DNA of 64,000 nt, taken from Flexivirga oryzae (GTDB lineage Bacteria; Actinomycetota; Actinomycetes; Actinomycetales; Dermatophilaceae). The stretch covers positions 62,001 through 126,000 of the forward strand of contig NZ_JACHVQ010000004.1 of NCBI RefSeq assembly GCF_014190805.1, read 5' to 3'. Of the stretch, positions 1 to 7,773 are shown piece by piece (position 1 is the stretch's first letter; each line of letters starts with the position of its first letter). The notes under the pieces were generated by a model. The model was not told where the DNA came from, did no database searches, and saw nothing but the letters and a program-made list of their open reading frames with translations. Made by a program: the position numbers and the translations under genes.

Positions 1-125
1 ACGGTGACGCGTTCGTCGCGGCAGCAACCGGCGGCGTGCCGGCGCACGTCGACGTCGTACGGCTGCTCGCGCTCGCCGCCGTGACCGACGCGATCCGCGG
101 GGCCGGCCAGCATCACCCGGGTTAG
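1..125 (+). CDS. C-terminal fragment of an unidentified protein (5' end outside window)
   Basis: An open frame enters from the left edge (frame 3) and stops at TAG 123-125, giving about 40 residues rich in Ala, Val and Leu. No stop interrupts it and codon usage is GC-rich like its neighbours, so it is probably the end of a real gene. Nothing in this short tail identifies the family. Confidence 0.45.
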   Translation, partial: GDAFVAAATGGVPAHVDVVRLLALAAVTDAIRGAGQHHPG

Positions 126-195
126 ACACATCGCGCGGTGGAGCGCGCGATGTGCATGACCGGGGTGCCCGACCGACCACCTAAGGTTGGCGTTC

Positions 196-1062
196 ATGGG
201 TAAGGCATCGCGCCGCAAGGGCGCTCACAAGAAGCCCGCGCGAGTCCCGTTCGCGGCCAGGCCGTTCGACGGGTTGGCGAGCGAGACCAGCTGGGTCGCG
301 CTGCGCGAGATCCTGCCGGCCGCGACGGCGCGCCTGGCCTTCACCTATGACGGCGCCGACCACACCGCGACCGTCGCAACCGTGCTGCCGCTGGCGTGGG
401 CGGGGCTGTGCCGCAGCGACGGTGAGCGGTTCATCGCCACCCAGTCTGGCGCCGGATCCGGCGACCTGTCCCGGGACCTGGCCGCGGCGCTGCTCGCCAC
501 CGTGCAGGCGGAGCCGGGGGTGCCGGTGCCGAAGCCCCCGCCGGTGACCGCCGAGACCCCGCGCCTGCAGGACCTGCTGACCGACCAGCCGCTCGAGCTG
601 CAGTTGCACGACGGTTTCGACTTCTGGGTCGAGGAGGGCGAGCTGGACGAGGCGGGTGCCGCTTCGCTGGAGCAGGCCAATGCCGCCGTCTCACCCACCG
701 AGGCGCTGCCGTCCGCCGACTCCGCCTACTGGTGCCGGATCGGTGAACGCACGTACGTGCGGTGGGTGCTGCCGCACGCGGAGGACGAGGCCACCGCCGC
801 GCTCGCGCGGCTGCACGCAGCACACCGCGATGCGCTGGGAGGCGAGGGCCGGTTGCTGGGCGCCTTCCGGACCTGCGGCCTGCTGGTCCCGGTGTGGGAG
901 GTCGACGCGTCGGCCGAGGCGGCGTCATACGACACCGCCATGGGCGAACTCGCGGGCCGCTTCGAGGAGGCGCTCGCCTCGGTCCGGGCCGGCGACGCAC
1001 TGACCGACGAGGAACGCCGCGCGCGAGCCGGTCTGGTGTCGCGGCAGATCACGATTCGCTGA
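196..1062 (+). CDS. DUF5926 family protein
   Basis: A 288-residue cytoplasmic protein whose basic N-terminus MGKASRRKG is typical of the actinobacterial DUF5926 family; its function is not known. A TTG at 187 would extend it by three codons. I chose ATG 196 because a TAAGGT -10 box (182-187) lies 8 nt upstream, the spacing of a leaderless transcript, and because MGKASRRKG is the conserved start. The body is acidic and Ala-rich, with no membrane segments or signal peptide. It stands alone, convergent with the membrane protein gene that ends at 1155. Confidence 0.8.
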   Translation: MGKASRRKGAHKKPARVPFAARPFDGLASETSWVALREILPAATARLAFTYDGADHTATVATVLPLAWAGLCRSDGERFIATQSGAGSGDLSRDLAAALLATVQAEPGVPVPKPPPVTAETPRLQDLLTDQPLELQLHDGFDFWVEEGELDEAGAASLEQANAAVSPTEALPSADSAYWCRIGERTYVRWVLPHAEDEATAALARLHAAHRDALGGEGRLLGAFRTCGLLVPVWEVDASAEAASYDTAMGELAGRFEEALASVRAGDALTDEERRARAGLVSRQITIR

Positions 1063-1075
1063 ACCCCACGAAGTT

Positions 1076-1154
1076 CTCCGCTCCTTCGTCGCTCCGATAC
1101 TTCTCGGGGACCCTGGGGTCGCTGCGATCCTTCGCGGGACCCCGGATCGGATAC
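1076..1154. repeat. REP-like palindromic element at a convergent gene junction
   Basis: The 92-bp gap between two convergent genes holds GATACTT twice and several complementary blocks (GGGGACCC, GGGGTC at 1115-1120, GACCCC at 1138-1143) that can form alternative hairpins. It probably acts as a bidirectional terminator and may be a genome-wide repeat; only one copy is seen here. Confidence 0.4.
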
Positions 1155-3356
1155 TTACTCGGAGTCGGCCGCCGGCTCGGCCCGGGCCTTCGGGTGCGCG
1201 AGGGTGCCCTTCACCCGCTGCCGGGTGTATGGCGTTGCCGTCGGTGTCGCCGCCAGCAGCATCAGCAGCGGCGCGAGCAGCAACAGACCCGTCGGCGGGA
1301 TGGAGACGCCGGAGTCGTTCGAGGCGAACCCGATGAACCAGAACACCACGATGGCCGCCAGACCCTCACCGAGGAGCGGGACCCGGCTGACGAGCGGCAT
1401 CAGTGCCTGGCCCGGCCAGCGCGACGGTGTGAGCAGCACCACGAAGGACAGCACCAGGATCAGCGGCACCACGGCCGTCAACGCGTTGCTGCTCAACATG
1501 TTCCAGTTGGCGGTGATGATCCGCTCGATGCCGGAGAAGTCACCGTGGTAGCGGATCTGGGCGACGAAATCGCCCAGGTGCGTGCGGTATTGCGGCGGGC
1601 GCAGGTAGTCGAGCACCGCAATGGTGCCGACGATCCCGACCGCGGCCCCGCAGATGAGCGCCGCCCGCCGCCAGGTCAGCGCCAGGCCTCCGGCGTTGAG
1701 GGCCAGGTAGGCGAACGCCGGGAACATGGCCAGCGGGCCGCCGCCGTCGGCGCCCCACGTCGGGGTGCCGTCGATCAGCAGGGTCACCAGCCCGATCAGG
1801 ATCACGGTGGCGGCGGCGAGCTTGCGGTGGCCCTTGGCGTAGAGCACGCCCGCGAGCAGCGCCGAGATGAGCAGCGCCGACGTCGCGATGAGGGAGTCGC
1901 CGACGTTGCCCATGCCGTAGAAGCGCCCGCCATACACCGGTTGCAGGCCCATGATCGACACGAACTGCAACGGCGTGCCGTGGATGACGTCGAGCAGCAG
2001 CACCGTCAGCGTGACGGTAGCGATGAAGACCGGAGCTCCGATGGGGTGACGACGCCACGGTCCGATCAGGGCGAGCAGCGCGATCAGGGCGGCGAGCCCG
2101 ACGATGCCCCAGCCGAGCGCGGTCCGTGGTTCGGGCGCGTCCCACCAGGCGATCAGGCCGATCAGCCAGGTGCTGACCGGCATCGAGGCGGTGATCGCGG
2201 CACAGCCGCTGACCCACCACCGCAGCAGTTTGCCGGAGCCGACGCGACGGCCGGCGCGTGCGCGACGCCGGCGCACCAGCCACCACACACCGCCGGCGCC
2301 GAGCAGGACCGCCATGGTGACGATGAACCGGGCGAGGAAGTCGCCGGACAGGCCGTGCTCGATCCGCAGCTGCATGGCGACCATCGACGCGTCGGTGATC
2401 GCGCTGGTCCCGGAGCCCCGTGGCTGCACCATGGGTACGCGGCCCTCGGGCAGGTGCGGCGCCTTGCTGCCCAACCGGGACAGGACCAGGGCGCTCAGAT
2501 CGGTCAGCTGCACGACGCCCGGCTGCTGGGTGGAGTATGACGTCAGCAGTCCGTGCGGCACCCCTGGCCCGTCGATCACGACGGTGTGCAACACCTCGGG
2601 GCCGGTCTGGTCCGCGAACCCGGCGACCACGATCGTCGCGTTCTCCGGTGCGCGGGCGAGGATCCGGCCCAGCAGCGAGTCGTCGATGCTGGGCAGGCTG
2701 ATCAGCGTGATCGGGCAGGACGTGACGTCGACGGTGGCCGGGTCTGCGACGTAGTGCTCGACCCGGCCGACCGTGTTGGCAGCGGCGAGCGCCGCGTTGC
2801 GGCCCGCCGCGGTGATGCACTGACCGGCCTGCGTCATCCGGGTGGTGAGGTTGGACGGGTCGGCGGGCACCGTGCGGGCGAGGGCCGCGGTGCGCAGGTC
2901 CTTCCAGAACGAGAAGGCGGCGGGCGAACCCGCGCCGGTGGCCGGTGTCGTCGTGAGCAGCGTGGGTGCGTCCTGGACGGGGCACGGCTTCGGCTGCTGG
3001 CCGGGCGGTGTCATCGGGACGCCGGCGCCGTAGCTGGTGCGCTTGCCGGCGCCGAAGGTCAGCCAGGACTGGCTGTCGCAGCTGTGCGAGCTGAGGTTGC
3101 GGGTGGTCATCGAGCCGACCGCGCCCTCTTTCGCGAGCCGCCACAGGGTGGGTGTGCGCGTGGCGCTGAGCTGGTCCCAGGACAGCGTCGGCTGACTCAC
3201 CACGATGATCGGACCGGGTTGGCTGATCGACTTCGCGGCCGGCCACCGGGTCAGGTAGGAGATCAGGAAGGATCCGGCGACGGCGACGACGGCGAGGCAC
3301 ACCACCCACGTCAGCCACCGTCGTAACACCGGGCAAATCGTACGGGACGAACCCAT
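1155..3356 (-). CDS. Large multi-pass membrane protein with phosphatase-like ectodomain
   Basis: A 733-residue protein. An N-terminal membrane anchor (about residues 13-35) is followed by a roughly 330-residue extracytoplasmic domain. That domain resembles the alkaline-phosphatase/phosphoglycerate-mutase fold, with a late GVVQLTDLSALVLSRLG stretch like the DxxPTLL element of that superfamily. The C-terminal half has about eleven hydrophobic segments. A conserved-looking GGRFYGMGN motif sits near the middle of the membrane part. A longer open frame reaches 4283 but overlaps pheA antisense, so I start at ATG 3354-3356, preceded by a G-rich ribosome-binding site. Proteins of this layout are widespread and uncharacterised in actinobacteria; an envelope or glycan-related role is inference. 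Confidence 0.7.
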   Translation of the reverse strand: MGSSRTICPVLRRWLTWVVCLAVVAVAGSFLISYLTRWPAAKSISQPGPIIVVSQPTLSWDQLSATRTPTLWRLAKEGAVGSMTTRNLSSHSCDSQSWLTFGAGKRTSYGAGVPMTPPGQQPKPCPVQDAPTLLTTTPATGAGSPAAFSFWKDLRTAALARTVPADPSNLTTRMTQAGQCITAAGRNAALAAANTVGRVEHYVADPATVDVTSCPITLISLPSIDDSLLGRILARAPENATIVVAGFADQTGPEVLHTVVIDGPGVPHGLLTSYSTQQPGVVQLTDLSALVLSRLGSKAPHLPEGRVPMVQPRGSGTSAITDASMVAMQLRIEHGLSGDFLARFIVTMAVLLGAGGVWWLVRRRRARAGRRVGSGKLLRWWVSGCAAITASMPVSTWLIGLIAWWDAPEPRTALGWGIVGLAALIALLALIGPWRRHPIGAPVFIATVTLTVLLLDVIHGTPLQFVSIMGLQPVYGGRFYGMGNVGDSLIATSALLISALLAGVLYAKGHRKLAAATVILIGLVTLLIDGTPTWGADGGGPLAMFPAFAYLALNAGGLALTWRRAALICGAAVGIVGTIAVLDYLRPPQYRTHLGDFVAQIRYHGDFSGIERIITANWNMLSSNALTAVVPLILVLSFVVLLTPSRWPGQALMPLVSRVPLLGEGLAAIVVFWFIGFASNDSGVSIPPTGLLLLAPLLMLLAATPTATPYTRQRVKGTLAHPKARAEPAADSE

Positions 3357-3431
3357 CAAGCCCCCGGTCCTGCGGGCGTGGTGTGAGTCACCCGCCGTTC
3401 CCGCCAGTGGTGGCGCTCGTAAACTTCGGGA

Positions 3432-4286
3432 GTGATCCAACCTCGACGCATCGCCTACCAGGGCGAACCCGGCTCCAATTCGCACGCCGTGTGCGAACGC
3501 GAATACCCCCACCTGGAGGCCGTGCCGTGCGCGTCGTTCGAGGACGTCTTCGCGGCCGTGGAGCTGACCGACGACGGCGGGCCGGACGCCGATCTGGCGC
3601 TGATCCCGATCGACAACTCGCTGGCGGGACGCGTTTCCGACATACACCACTTCCTGCCGGCCAGCAGCCTGCACATCGTGGCCGAGCACTTCCACCGGAT
3701 CCGGTTCTCCCTGATGGGGGTGCCGGGAGCGTCCATCGACCAGTTGCGCACCGTGCACAGTCACGTGCACGCGCTCGGCCAGTGCCGCAACGTGATCCGC
3801 GAACTCGGCCTGGAGCCGGTGATCTCGGGTGACACGGCCGGCGCTGCACGCGAGGTGTCGGAAGCCGCCGACCCGACGATGGGCGCGATCAGCCCCCCGC
3901 TCGCCGCATCGATCTACGGGCTCGACGTGCTGCGCGAGGACATCGAGGACGAGGACCACAACACGACCCGGTTCGTCGTACTGTCCCGTGACTTCGTGGT
4001 GCCGCCGCGTGGCTCCGGACCCATGGTGACCAGCTTCATCTTCAACGTCCGCAACATCCCGGCCGCGCTCTACAAGGCGCTCGGCGGGTTCGCCACCAAC
4101 GGCATCAACATGACCAAGCTGGAGTCGTACATGGTCGGCGGCCGGTTCGCCGCCACGCAGTTCCTCAGCGAGGTGGACGGCCACCCGGACGACCCGGAAC
4201 TCAAGCGGGCGCTCGACGAGCTGCGCTTCTTCACCACCGACGTGAAGATCCTGGGGGTCTACCCCGCGTCCCCCGAGCGGCACTGA
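3432..4286 (+). CDS. pheA: Prephenate dehydratase
   Basis: A 284-residue cytoplasmic enzyme converting prephenate to phenylpyruvate in phenylalanine biosynthesis. The catalytic domain opens with the AYQGEPGSNS motif and contains the diagnostic TRF triplet in NTTRFVVLSRD. A C-terminal ACT domain from about residue 200 (KALGGFATNGINMTKLES) is the phenylalanine-sensing regulatory part. Length is typical of the stand-alone bacterial enzyme. The GTG start at 3432 lies 6 nt after a TAAACT -10 box, so the mRNA is probably leaderless. It precedes a repeat array and is convergent with the sortase gene. Confidence 0.95.
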   Translation: MIQPRRIAYQGEPGSNSHAVCEREYPHLEAVPCASFEDVFAAVELTDDGGPDADLALIPIDNSLAGRVSDIHHFLPASSLHIVAEHFHRIRFSLMGVPGASIDQLRTVHSHVHALGQCRNVIRELGLEPVISGDTAGAAREVSEAADPTMGAISPPLAASIYGLDVLREDIEDEDHNTTRFVVLSRDFVVPPRGSGPMVTSFIFNVRNIPAALYKALGGFATNGINMTKLESYMVGGRFAATQFLSEVDGHPDDPELKRALDELRFFTTDVKILGVYPASPERH

Positions 4287-4290
4287 CGCC

Positions 4291-4602
4291 GCGGCTTGGG
4301 GCGTGCCGGCTGCTCATAGGTCGCCCCAGTGGGGAGTGCGGTACGGGTTCTCGGCTTCGGGCGGTCATCGGTCCCCCCGGGGGAGGTGTGTGTCCGGGTT
4401 TCGGGGTGCCGGCTGCTCGTAGGTCGCCCCAGTGGGGAGTGCGGTACGGGTTCTCGGCCGCGGGCGGTCATAGGTCGCCCCCGGGGGAGACGTATGACCG
4501 GTTCCGGGGTGCCGGGCGGTCATAGGTCGCCCCAGTGGGGAGTGGCGTACCGGTTCTCGGCTTCGGGCGCGCATAGGTCCCCCCGGGGGCGACTCCGGTA
4601 TG
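4291..4602. repeat. 103-bp dimeric tandem repeat, array 1 (about 3 copies)
   Basis: AGGTCGCCCCAGTGGGG recurs at 4318, 4421 and 4524, exactly 103 bp apart. Each unit is a dimer of half-units of about 50 and 53 bp, each beginning TCATAGGTCGCC or similar. The half-units alternately carry the palindromes CCCCAGTGGGG and CCCCCGGGGG. A second array with the same period and related sequence lies at 17621-18122. Since 103 is not a multiple of three, the ORFs here change frame in each unit and are not genes. The array fills a convergent intergenic region; function unknown. Confidence 0.85.
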
Positions 4603-4605
4603 ACG

Positions 4606-4680
4606 CCGCGGCCGCCCGCCCCGCCCCGCACCGCGGCCGCCCGCCCCGCACCGCGACCGCCCGCGCCGCCGCGCCAACCC
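4606..4680. repeat. C/G-only low-complexity tandem repeat
   Basis: About 75 bp composed almost entirely of C and G, with CCGCCCGCCCCGCACCGCG-like units repeated roughly three times between the 103-bp array and the 3' end of the sortase gene. No gene or regulatory site is recognised in it. Confidence 0.6.
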
Positions 4681-4689
4681 CGCCACCCC

Positions 4690-5454
4690 TCACGCGGCAG
4701 GCCGGGTCCAGACCACGAAGTTGTTCAGGTGGTGCCCGGCGACCATCGGCGAGTTGATGTCACAGGTGACCAGGGTGACCACGGGAGTGGAGCTGCCGCC
4801 CCAGACCCGCTGGTCGGTCGTCAGCTTGTCCTTCGGGATCGACTCCATGTGGGTGACCTCGAGGTTGACCACCTTGTCGTTCGCGCACACGACGGTCACC
4901 CGGGTGCCGACCGAGACGTTGCGCAGGTTGTAGAAGTTGTCCGGCCCGTCATACGTGACGTGACCGGCGATCACCGAGATGCCGTCCTGGCCGGGTTGGG
5001 CCGAGCGGTCGTACCACATCGTCGTGTGCGCCGGCGGGTAGATCTGGCCCTGCGAATTGGTGCCCATGGCAACGATCTGCTCGCCCGTGATGCCGATGCT
5101 CGACACGCTCAGACTCTTCGGAATGCACGCTGCCCCAGCGGGATTGGCGATCGGCACAGGGGTGCTGTTGCTAGTGGGCTTCGGTAGGGCCGTCGCAGTT
5201 CTCGAGCTCGTTCTCGGCGACGGCGCCGACGACGCACTGGCCTTCGAGGACTTGGTGGCCGCGCGCGAACTGGTGCCCGCGCTGCTCGTCGACGGCACGG
5301 TCGCCGAGGTCGACGGGAGCGCCGCTGGCTCACCGGAGTCGTGCTGCAGCCCGATCACGAGTATGACGCCACCGGCCACCGCGATGACCGCTCCCGCGGC
5401 GATCGCGACCCCGCCCCAGGTGCGGGATCGGCGACGGGACGTGCGGGTCTGCAT
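4690..5454 (-). CDS. Sortase family protein (class F-like)
   Basis: A 254-residue membrane-anchored transpeptidase homologue. A basic N-terminus and one membrane helix (about 13-36) are followed by a Ser/Thr/Ala-rich linker (about 40-105) and the sortase barrel. The catalytic His is probably H165 (AGHVTY) and the Cys C231 (TLVTCD). The conserved third residue, an Arg about 12-13 positions after the Cys, is not where expected: the segment reads HHLNNFVVWTR, with the only Arg at 251. A frame extends to 5559, but MQTRTSRRRSR at 5454 is the sensible start before the anchor. One possible in-window substrate, with LPVTG at its end, lies far away at 54594-55331. Confidence 0.8.
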   Translation of the reverse strand: MQTRTSRRRSRTWGGVAIAAGAVIAVAGGVILVIGLQHDSGEPAALPSTSATVPSTSSAGTSSRAATKSSKASASSAPSPRTSSRTATALPKPTSNSTPVPIANPAGAACIPKSLSVSSIGITGEQIVAMGTNSQGQIYPPAHTTMWYDRSAQPGQDGISVIAGHVTYDGPDNFYNLRNVSVGTRVTVVCANDKVVNLEVTHMESIPKDKLTTDQRVWGGSSTPVVTLVTCDINSPMVAGHHLNNFVVWTRPAA

Positions 5455-5705
5455 GCAAGGTCCTCGGATCGTCGGCGCGTGCGGATCGGGCCGACCCCCA
5501 CCTGTCCGATTATGAACATCTCCGCTGTGCATTCGCAGGACAACCCCGCGGATCATCACCCTGCATCAGCCGAACCGGCACCGGGACGGAGCGGCTCGAG
5601 CAGCCGCTGTCACGTGTCTTGCCCCAGGGCACGGTCCGCGAAAGGTGTTCCCCGATCCGTGGATTCGACAGGTACCCGATCGGACAGATGTCTAGAATCG
5701 CGGTC

Positions 5706-6317
5706 GTGACCACTCCGACCGGCGGTGAAACGTTGCGCGACCGCGTGCTGCGTGCCGCTGCCGCGATGACCATCGCCGACGGCTGGTCCAAGGTCACGAT
5801 GGCGCGTCTGGCCGACGAGGTGGGCGTGTCACGGCAGTCGGTCTACAACACGTTCGGCAACAAGCCGTCCCTGGCACGGGAGCTGGTGTTGGCCGAGCTG
5901 AACGTCTTCCTCACCCAGGTCACCGGGGCGTTCGACGCCAATCCGGACGACCCGGTGGCCGCGATCCACGACGCGTCCCTGGCGGTGCTCCGGCTCGGCC
6001 GGGAGAACCCACTGCTGCGCGGCGTGGTCGCGGGCTCGCGCGGCGCCGACTCCGAGCTGCTGCCGCTGCTGACCACCGACAGTTCGGAGCTACTCACGAT
6101 CGCCAAGGACACCGTGATCGGCGGGCTGCGGCGTTTCGACCTGGCACTCGGCCCGGACGATCTGGAGACGGCCATCGACGTCGTGGTGCGGACCGTGCTC
6201 AGCCATGTCATCCACCCGTCCGGCACTCCCGAGGAGACCGCTGCCGGGATCGAGTGGGTGACCGGCAGGCTGCTGCACCCCGCACAGAGCCACCCGGGTC
6301 TGACAGCCCTGAACTAA
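5706..6317 (+). CDS. TetR family transcriptional regulator
   Basis: A 203-residue regulator. The N-terminal helix-turn-helix includes MARLADEVGVSRQSVYNTFG followed by the usual NKPSLARELV segment; the rest is an effector-binding helical domain of no recognised specificity. I start at GTG 5706, 7 nt after a TAGAAT -10 box (5693-5698), giving a leaderless transcript; an in-frame ATG at 5688 lies upstream of that box. Its stop overlaps by 3 nt the stop of the convergent SRPBCC gene, so there is no spacer for a terminator. Its target is not evident; the convergent lipid-gene pair is the nearest candidate. Confidence 0.85.
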   Translation: MTTPTGGETLRDRVLRAAAAMTIADGWSKVTMARLADEVGVSRQSVYNTFGNKPSLARELVLAELNVFLTQVTGAFDANPDDPVAAIHDASLAVLRLGRENPLLRGVVAGSRGADSELLPLLTTDSSELLTIAKDTVIGGLRRFDLALGPDDLETAIDVVVRTVLSHVIHPSGTPEETAAGIEWVTGRLLHPAQSHPGLTALN

Positions 6318-6763
6318 CCGGCGGCCGCCCGCTGCAGCCCGTGCATGCCGCGGCGGATCATCAGCGCGTGGTTGGCGATGAGCAACGGTCGGGCCGGAGC
6401 CGAGCACGCGACCCGGCCGAGCTGGCCGGACAACCGCAGGTCGACCTCCTGCGAGTACTCCAGCGCAGTCCCCTGCCCAGCCGCGTGTATGACGAACTCG
6501 GACCACCCGACCAGGTCACCAGTCAAACTGGCTCGCAGCACACCGGATTCACGGTCCGCGATCTCGGAGGTGAGCTCGATGCGCAGCGTGAACGGCAGGA
6601 CGCTGCGGATCTCGGCGCGCCCGTGGGTGTCGTCATACGGGATGACGGACCGGATCTGCGGCCACCACGTCGGCCAGCGCTCGGCGTCGACGAGCACGTC
6701 GAAGACCGCGTCCCGGGGCGCGGCCAATTGGTGCCTGCTGGCGAAGCGGAAGTGTCGGTTCAT
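6314..6763 (-). CDS. SRPBCC (START-like) family protein
   Basis: A 149-residue protein of the polyketide cyclase/dehydrase type, which forms a helix-grip hydrophobic pocket. Visible features are the opening RHQLAAPRDAVFDVLVDAERWPTWWP, which matches the family's ligand-gate region, and a long amphipathic C-terminal helix. The ligand is unknown. The ATG at 6763 overlaps the stop of the upstream lipid kinase gene in an ATGA arrangement, so the two are translationally coupled and probably handle a lipid together (inference). Confidence 0.8.
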   Translation of the reverse strand: MNRHFRFASRHQLAAPRDAVFDVLVDAERWPTWWPQIRSVIPYDDTHGRAEIRSVLPFTLRIELTSEIADRESGVLRASLTGDLVGWSEFVIHAAGQGTALEYSQEVDLRLSGQLGRVACSAPARPLLIANHALMIRRGMHGLQRAAAG

Positions 6764-7677
6764 CCGCGTGGCAGGCGCACGGTCAGGGCGCCGCGGTCGG
6801 CGCTGAACCGCACCGAGTGTGCAACGCCGATGACATCGCCGTCCACCTCGACGCGTTGCGGCGGGTCCACCCGGACGGTGATCTCGGCGCACTGGGCGCG
6901 CCGGAAGTGCACCGAGTCGGTGCGCGAGCGTGCCACGACCTTGCCGAGCACGGGCGCCCAGCGCAGCCCGCCGCCGCGGACGACGACCGCATCGAGCAGA
7001 CCGTCGTCGACGACCGCGTCCGGCATGAGCCGCAGGCCACCCTGCAGGATGCCGCAGTTTCCCGCCAGCACCGCCGTCACCTCGCTCGCGAAGGCCGGTT
7101 GGTCGTCGAAGGCGATCTTGGCCGGGAAGAGTTCGTGGCGCAGTTGCCGCAGGCCGGCCACGAGGTATGCCGCCCAGCTCAGTCTGGATTTCAGCCGCTC
7201 GGTGGTGTCGGCCATGATGTCCGCGTCACGGCCGACGCCACCCATCACCAGGCCGATGTGCCCGGTGTCGAAGCTGCCGGCTCCGGTGGTGTCCACATCG
7301 ATGCGGATCGCGTCGACGGGGGTGTCCTGCCCGGACAGACCGATGCGCAGCGCGTCGGCATACCGGCCCACGGGCAGCCCCAGTTGCCGGGCGAAGAGGT
7401 TCCCGGTGCCGCCGGCCAGGACCGCGAGCGGTGTGCCGGTGCCGAGCATCGGCGCGGCCACGCACCGCACGGTCCCGTCGCCGCCGAGCGCCACCATGAG
7501 GTCGACGGCGTGCGCGAGGGCGTCATACGCCTGGGTCGTGCCGGGCTCTGCCGCGGTGGTCTCGTACCACAGCGGGGGTGCCCAGCCATAGCCCCGGAAC
7601 ACCGCGGTGAGCTGGTCCCGCAGGGTGCGCAGGTTCTTGACCTTGGTGGGGTTGACCACGACCGCGGCCCGTTTCAC
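6760..7677 (-). CDS. Diacylglycerol/sphingosine kinase-like lipid kinase
   Basis: A 305-residue ATP-dependent lipid kinase of the DAGK catalytic-domain family. The N-terminal VVVNPTK strand, the nucleotide-binding ALGGDGTVR motif and the LAGGTGNLFAR segment are diagnostic. I chose GTG 7677, which follows a GAGGAGG ribosome-binding site; longer in-frame starts reach 7740 but enter the serS promoter region. The gene is divergent from serS and coupled to the SRPBCC gene by a 4-nt overlap. Its role is likely in phospholipid or phosphatidyl-inositol-mannoside metabolism; the substrate cannot be told from sequence. Confidence 0.85.
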   Translation of the reverse strand: MKRAAVVVNPTKVKNLRTLRDQLTAVFRGYGWAPPLWYETTAAEPGTTQAYDALAHAVDLMVALGGDGTVRCVAAPMLGTGTPLAVLAGGTGNLFARQLGLPVGRYADALRIGLSGQDTPVDAIRIDVDTTGAGSFDTGHIGLVMGGVGRDADIMADTTERLKSRLSWAAYLVAGLRQLRHELFPAKIAFDDQPAFASEVTAVLAGNCGILQGGLRLMPDAVVDDGLLDAVVVRGGGLRWAPVLGKVVARSRTDSVHFRRAQCAEITVRVDPPQRVEVDGDVIGVAHSVRFSADRGALTVRLPRG

Positions 7678-7773
7678 CGGTGCCACCCTCCTCGCTACTG
7701 ACAGGTCACTTCGACTCCGGGTGACGTTATCGGGTTGCACAAGGCTGCGGCACGCCGCGTAGCCTTGCCTGTC

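Noticed and set aside
762..2540. Long plus-strand ORF of 592 codons
   Set aside because: Shadow of the DUF5926 and membrane-protein genes in high-GC DNA; its translation is Arg/Gly-rich low complexity without domains.
3357..4283. N-terminal extension of the membrane protein ORF to 1042 codons
   Set aside because: The extension lies antisense to pheA, is Arg/His-rich and lacks a plausible start; the ATG at 3354-3356 precedes the membrane anchor.
4291..4602. Possible CRISPR array
   Set aside because: The repeats are contiguous 103-bp tandem units without unique spacers, and no cas genes are present.
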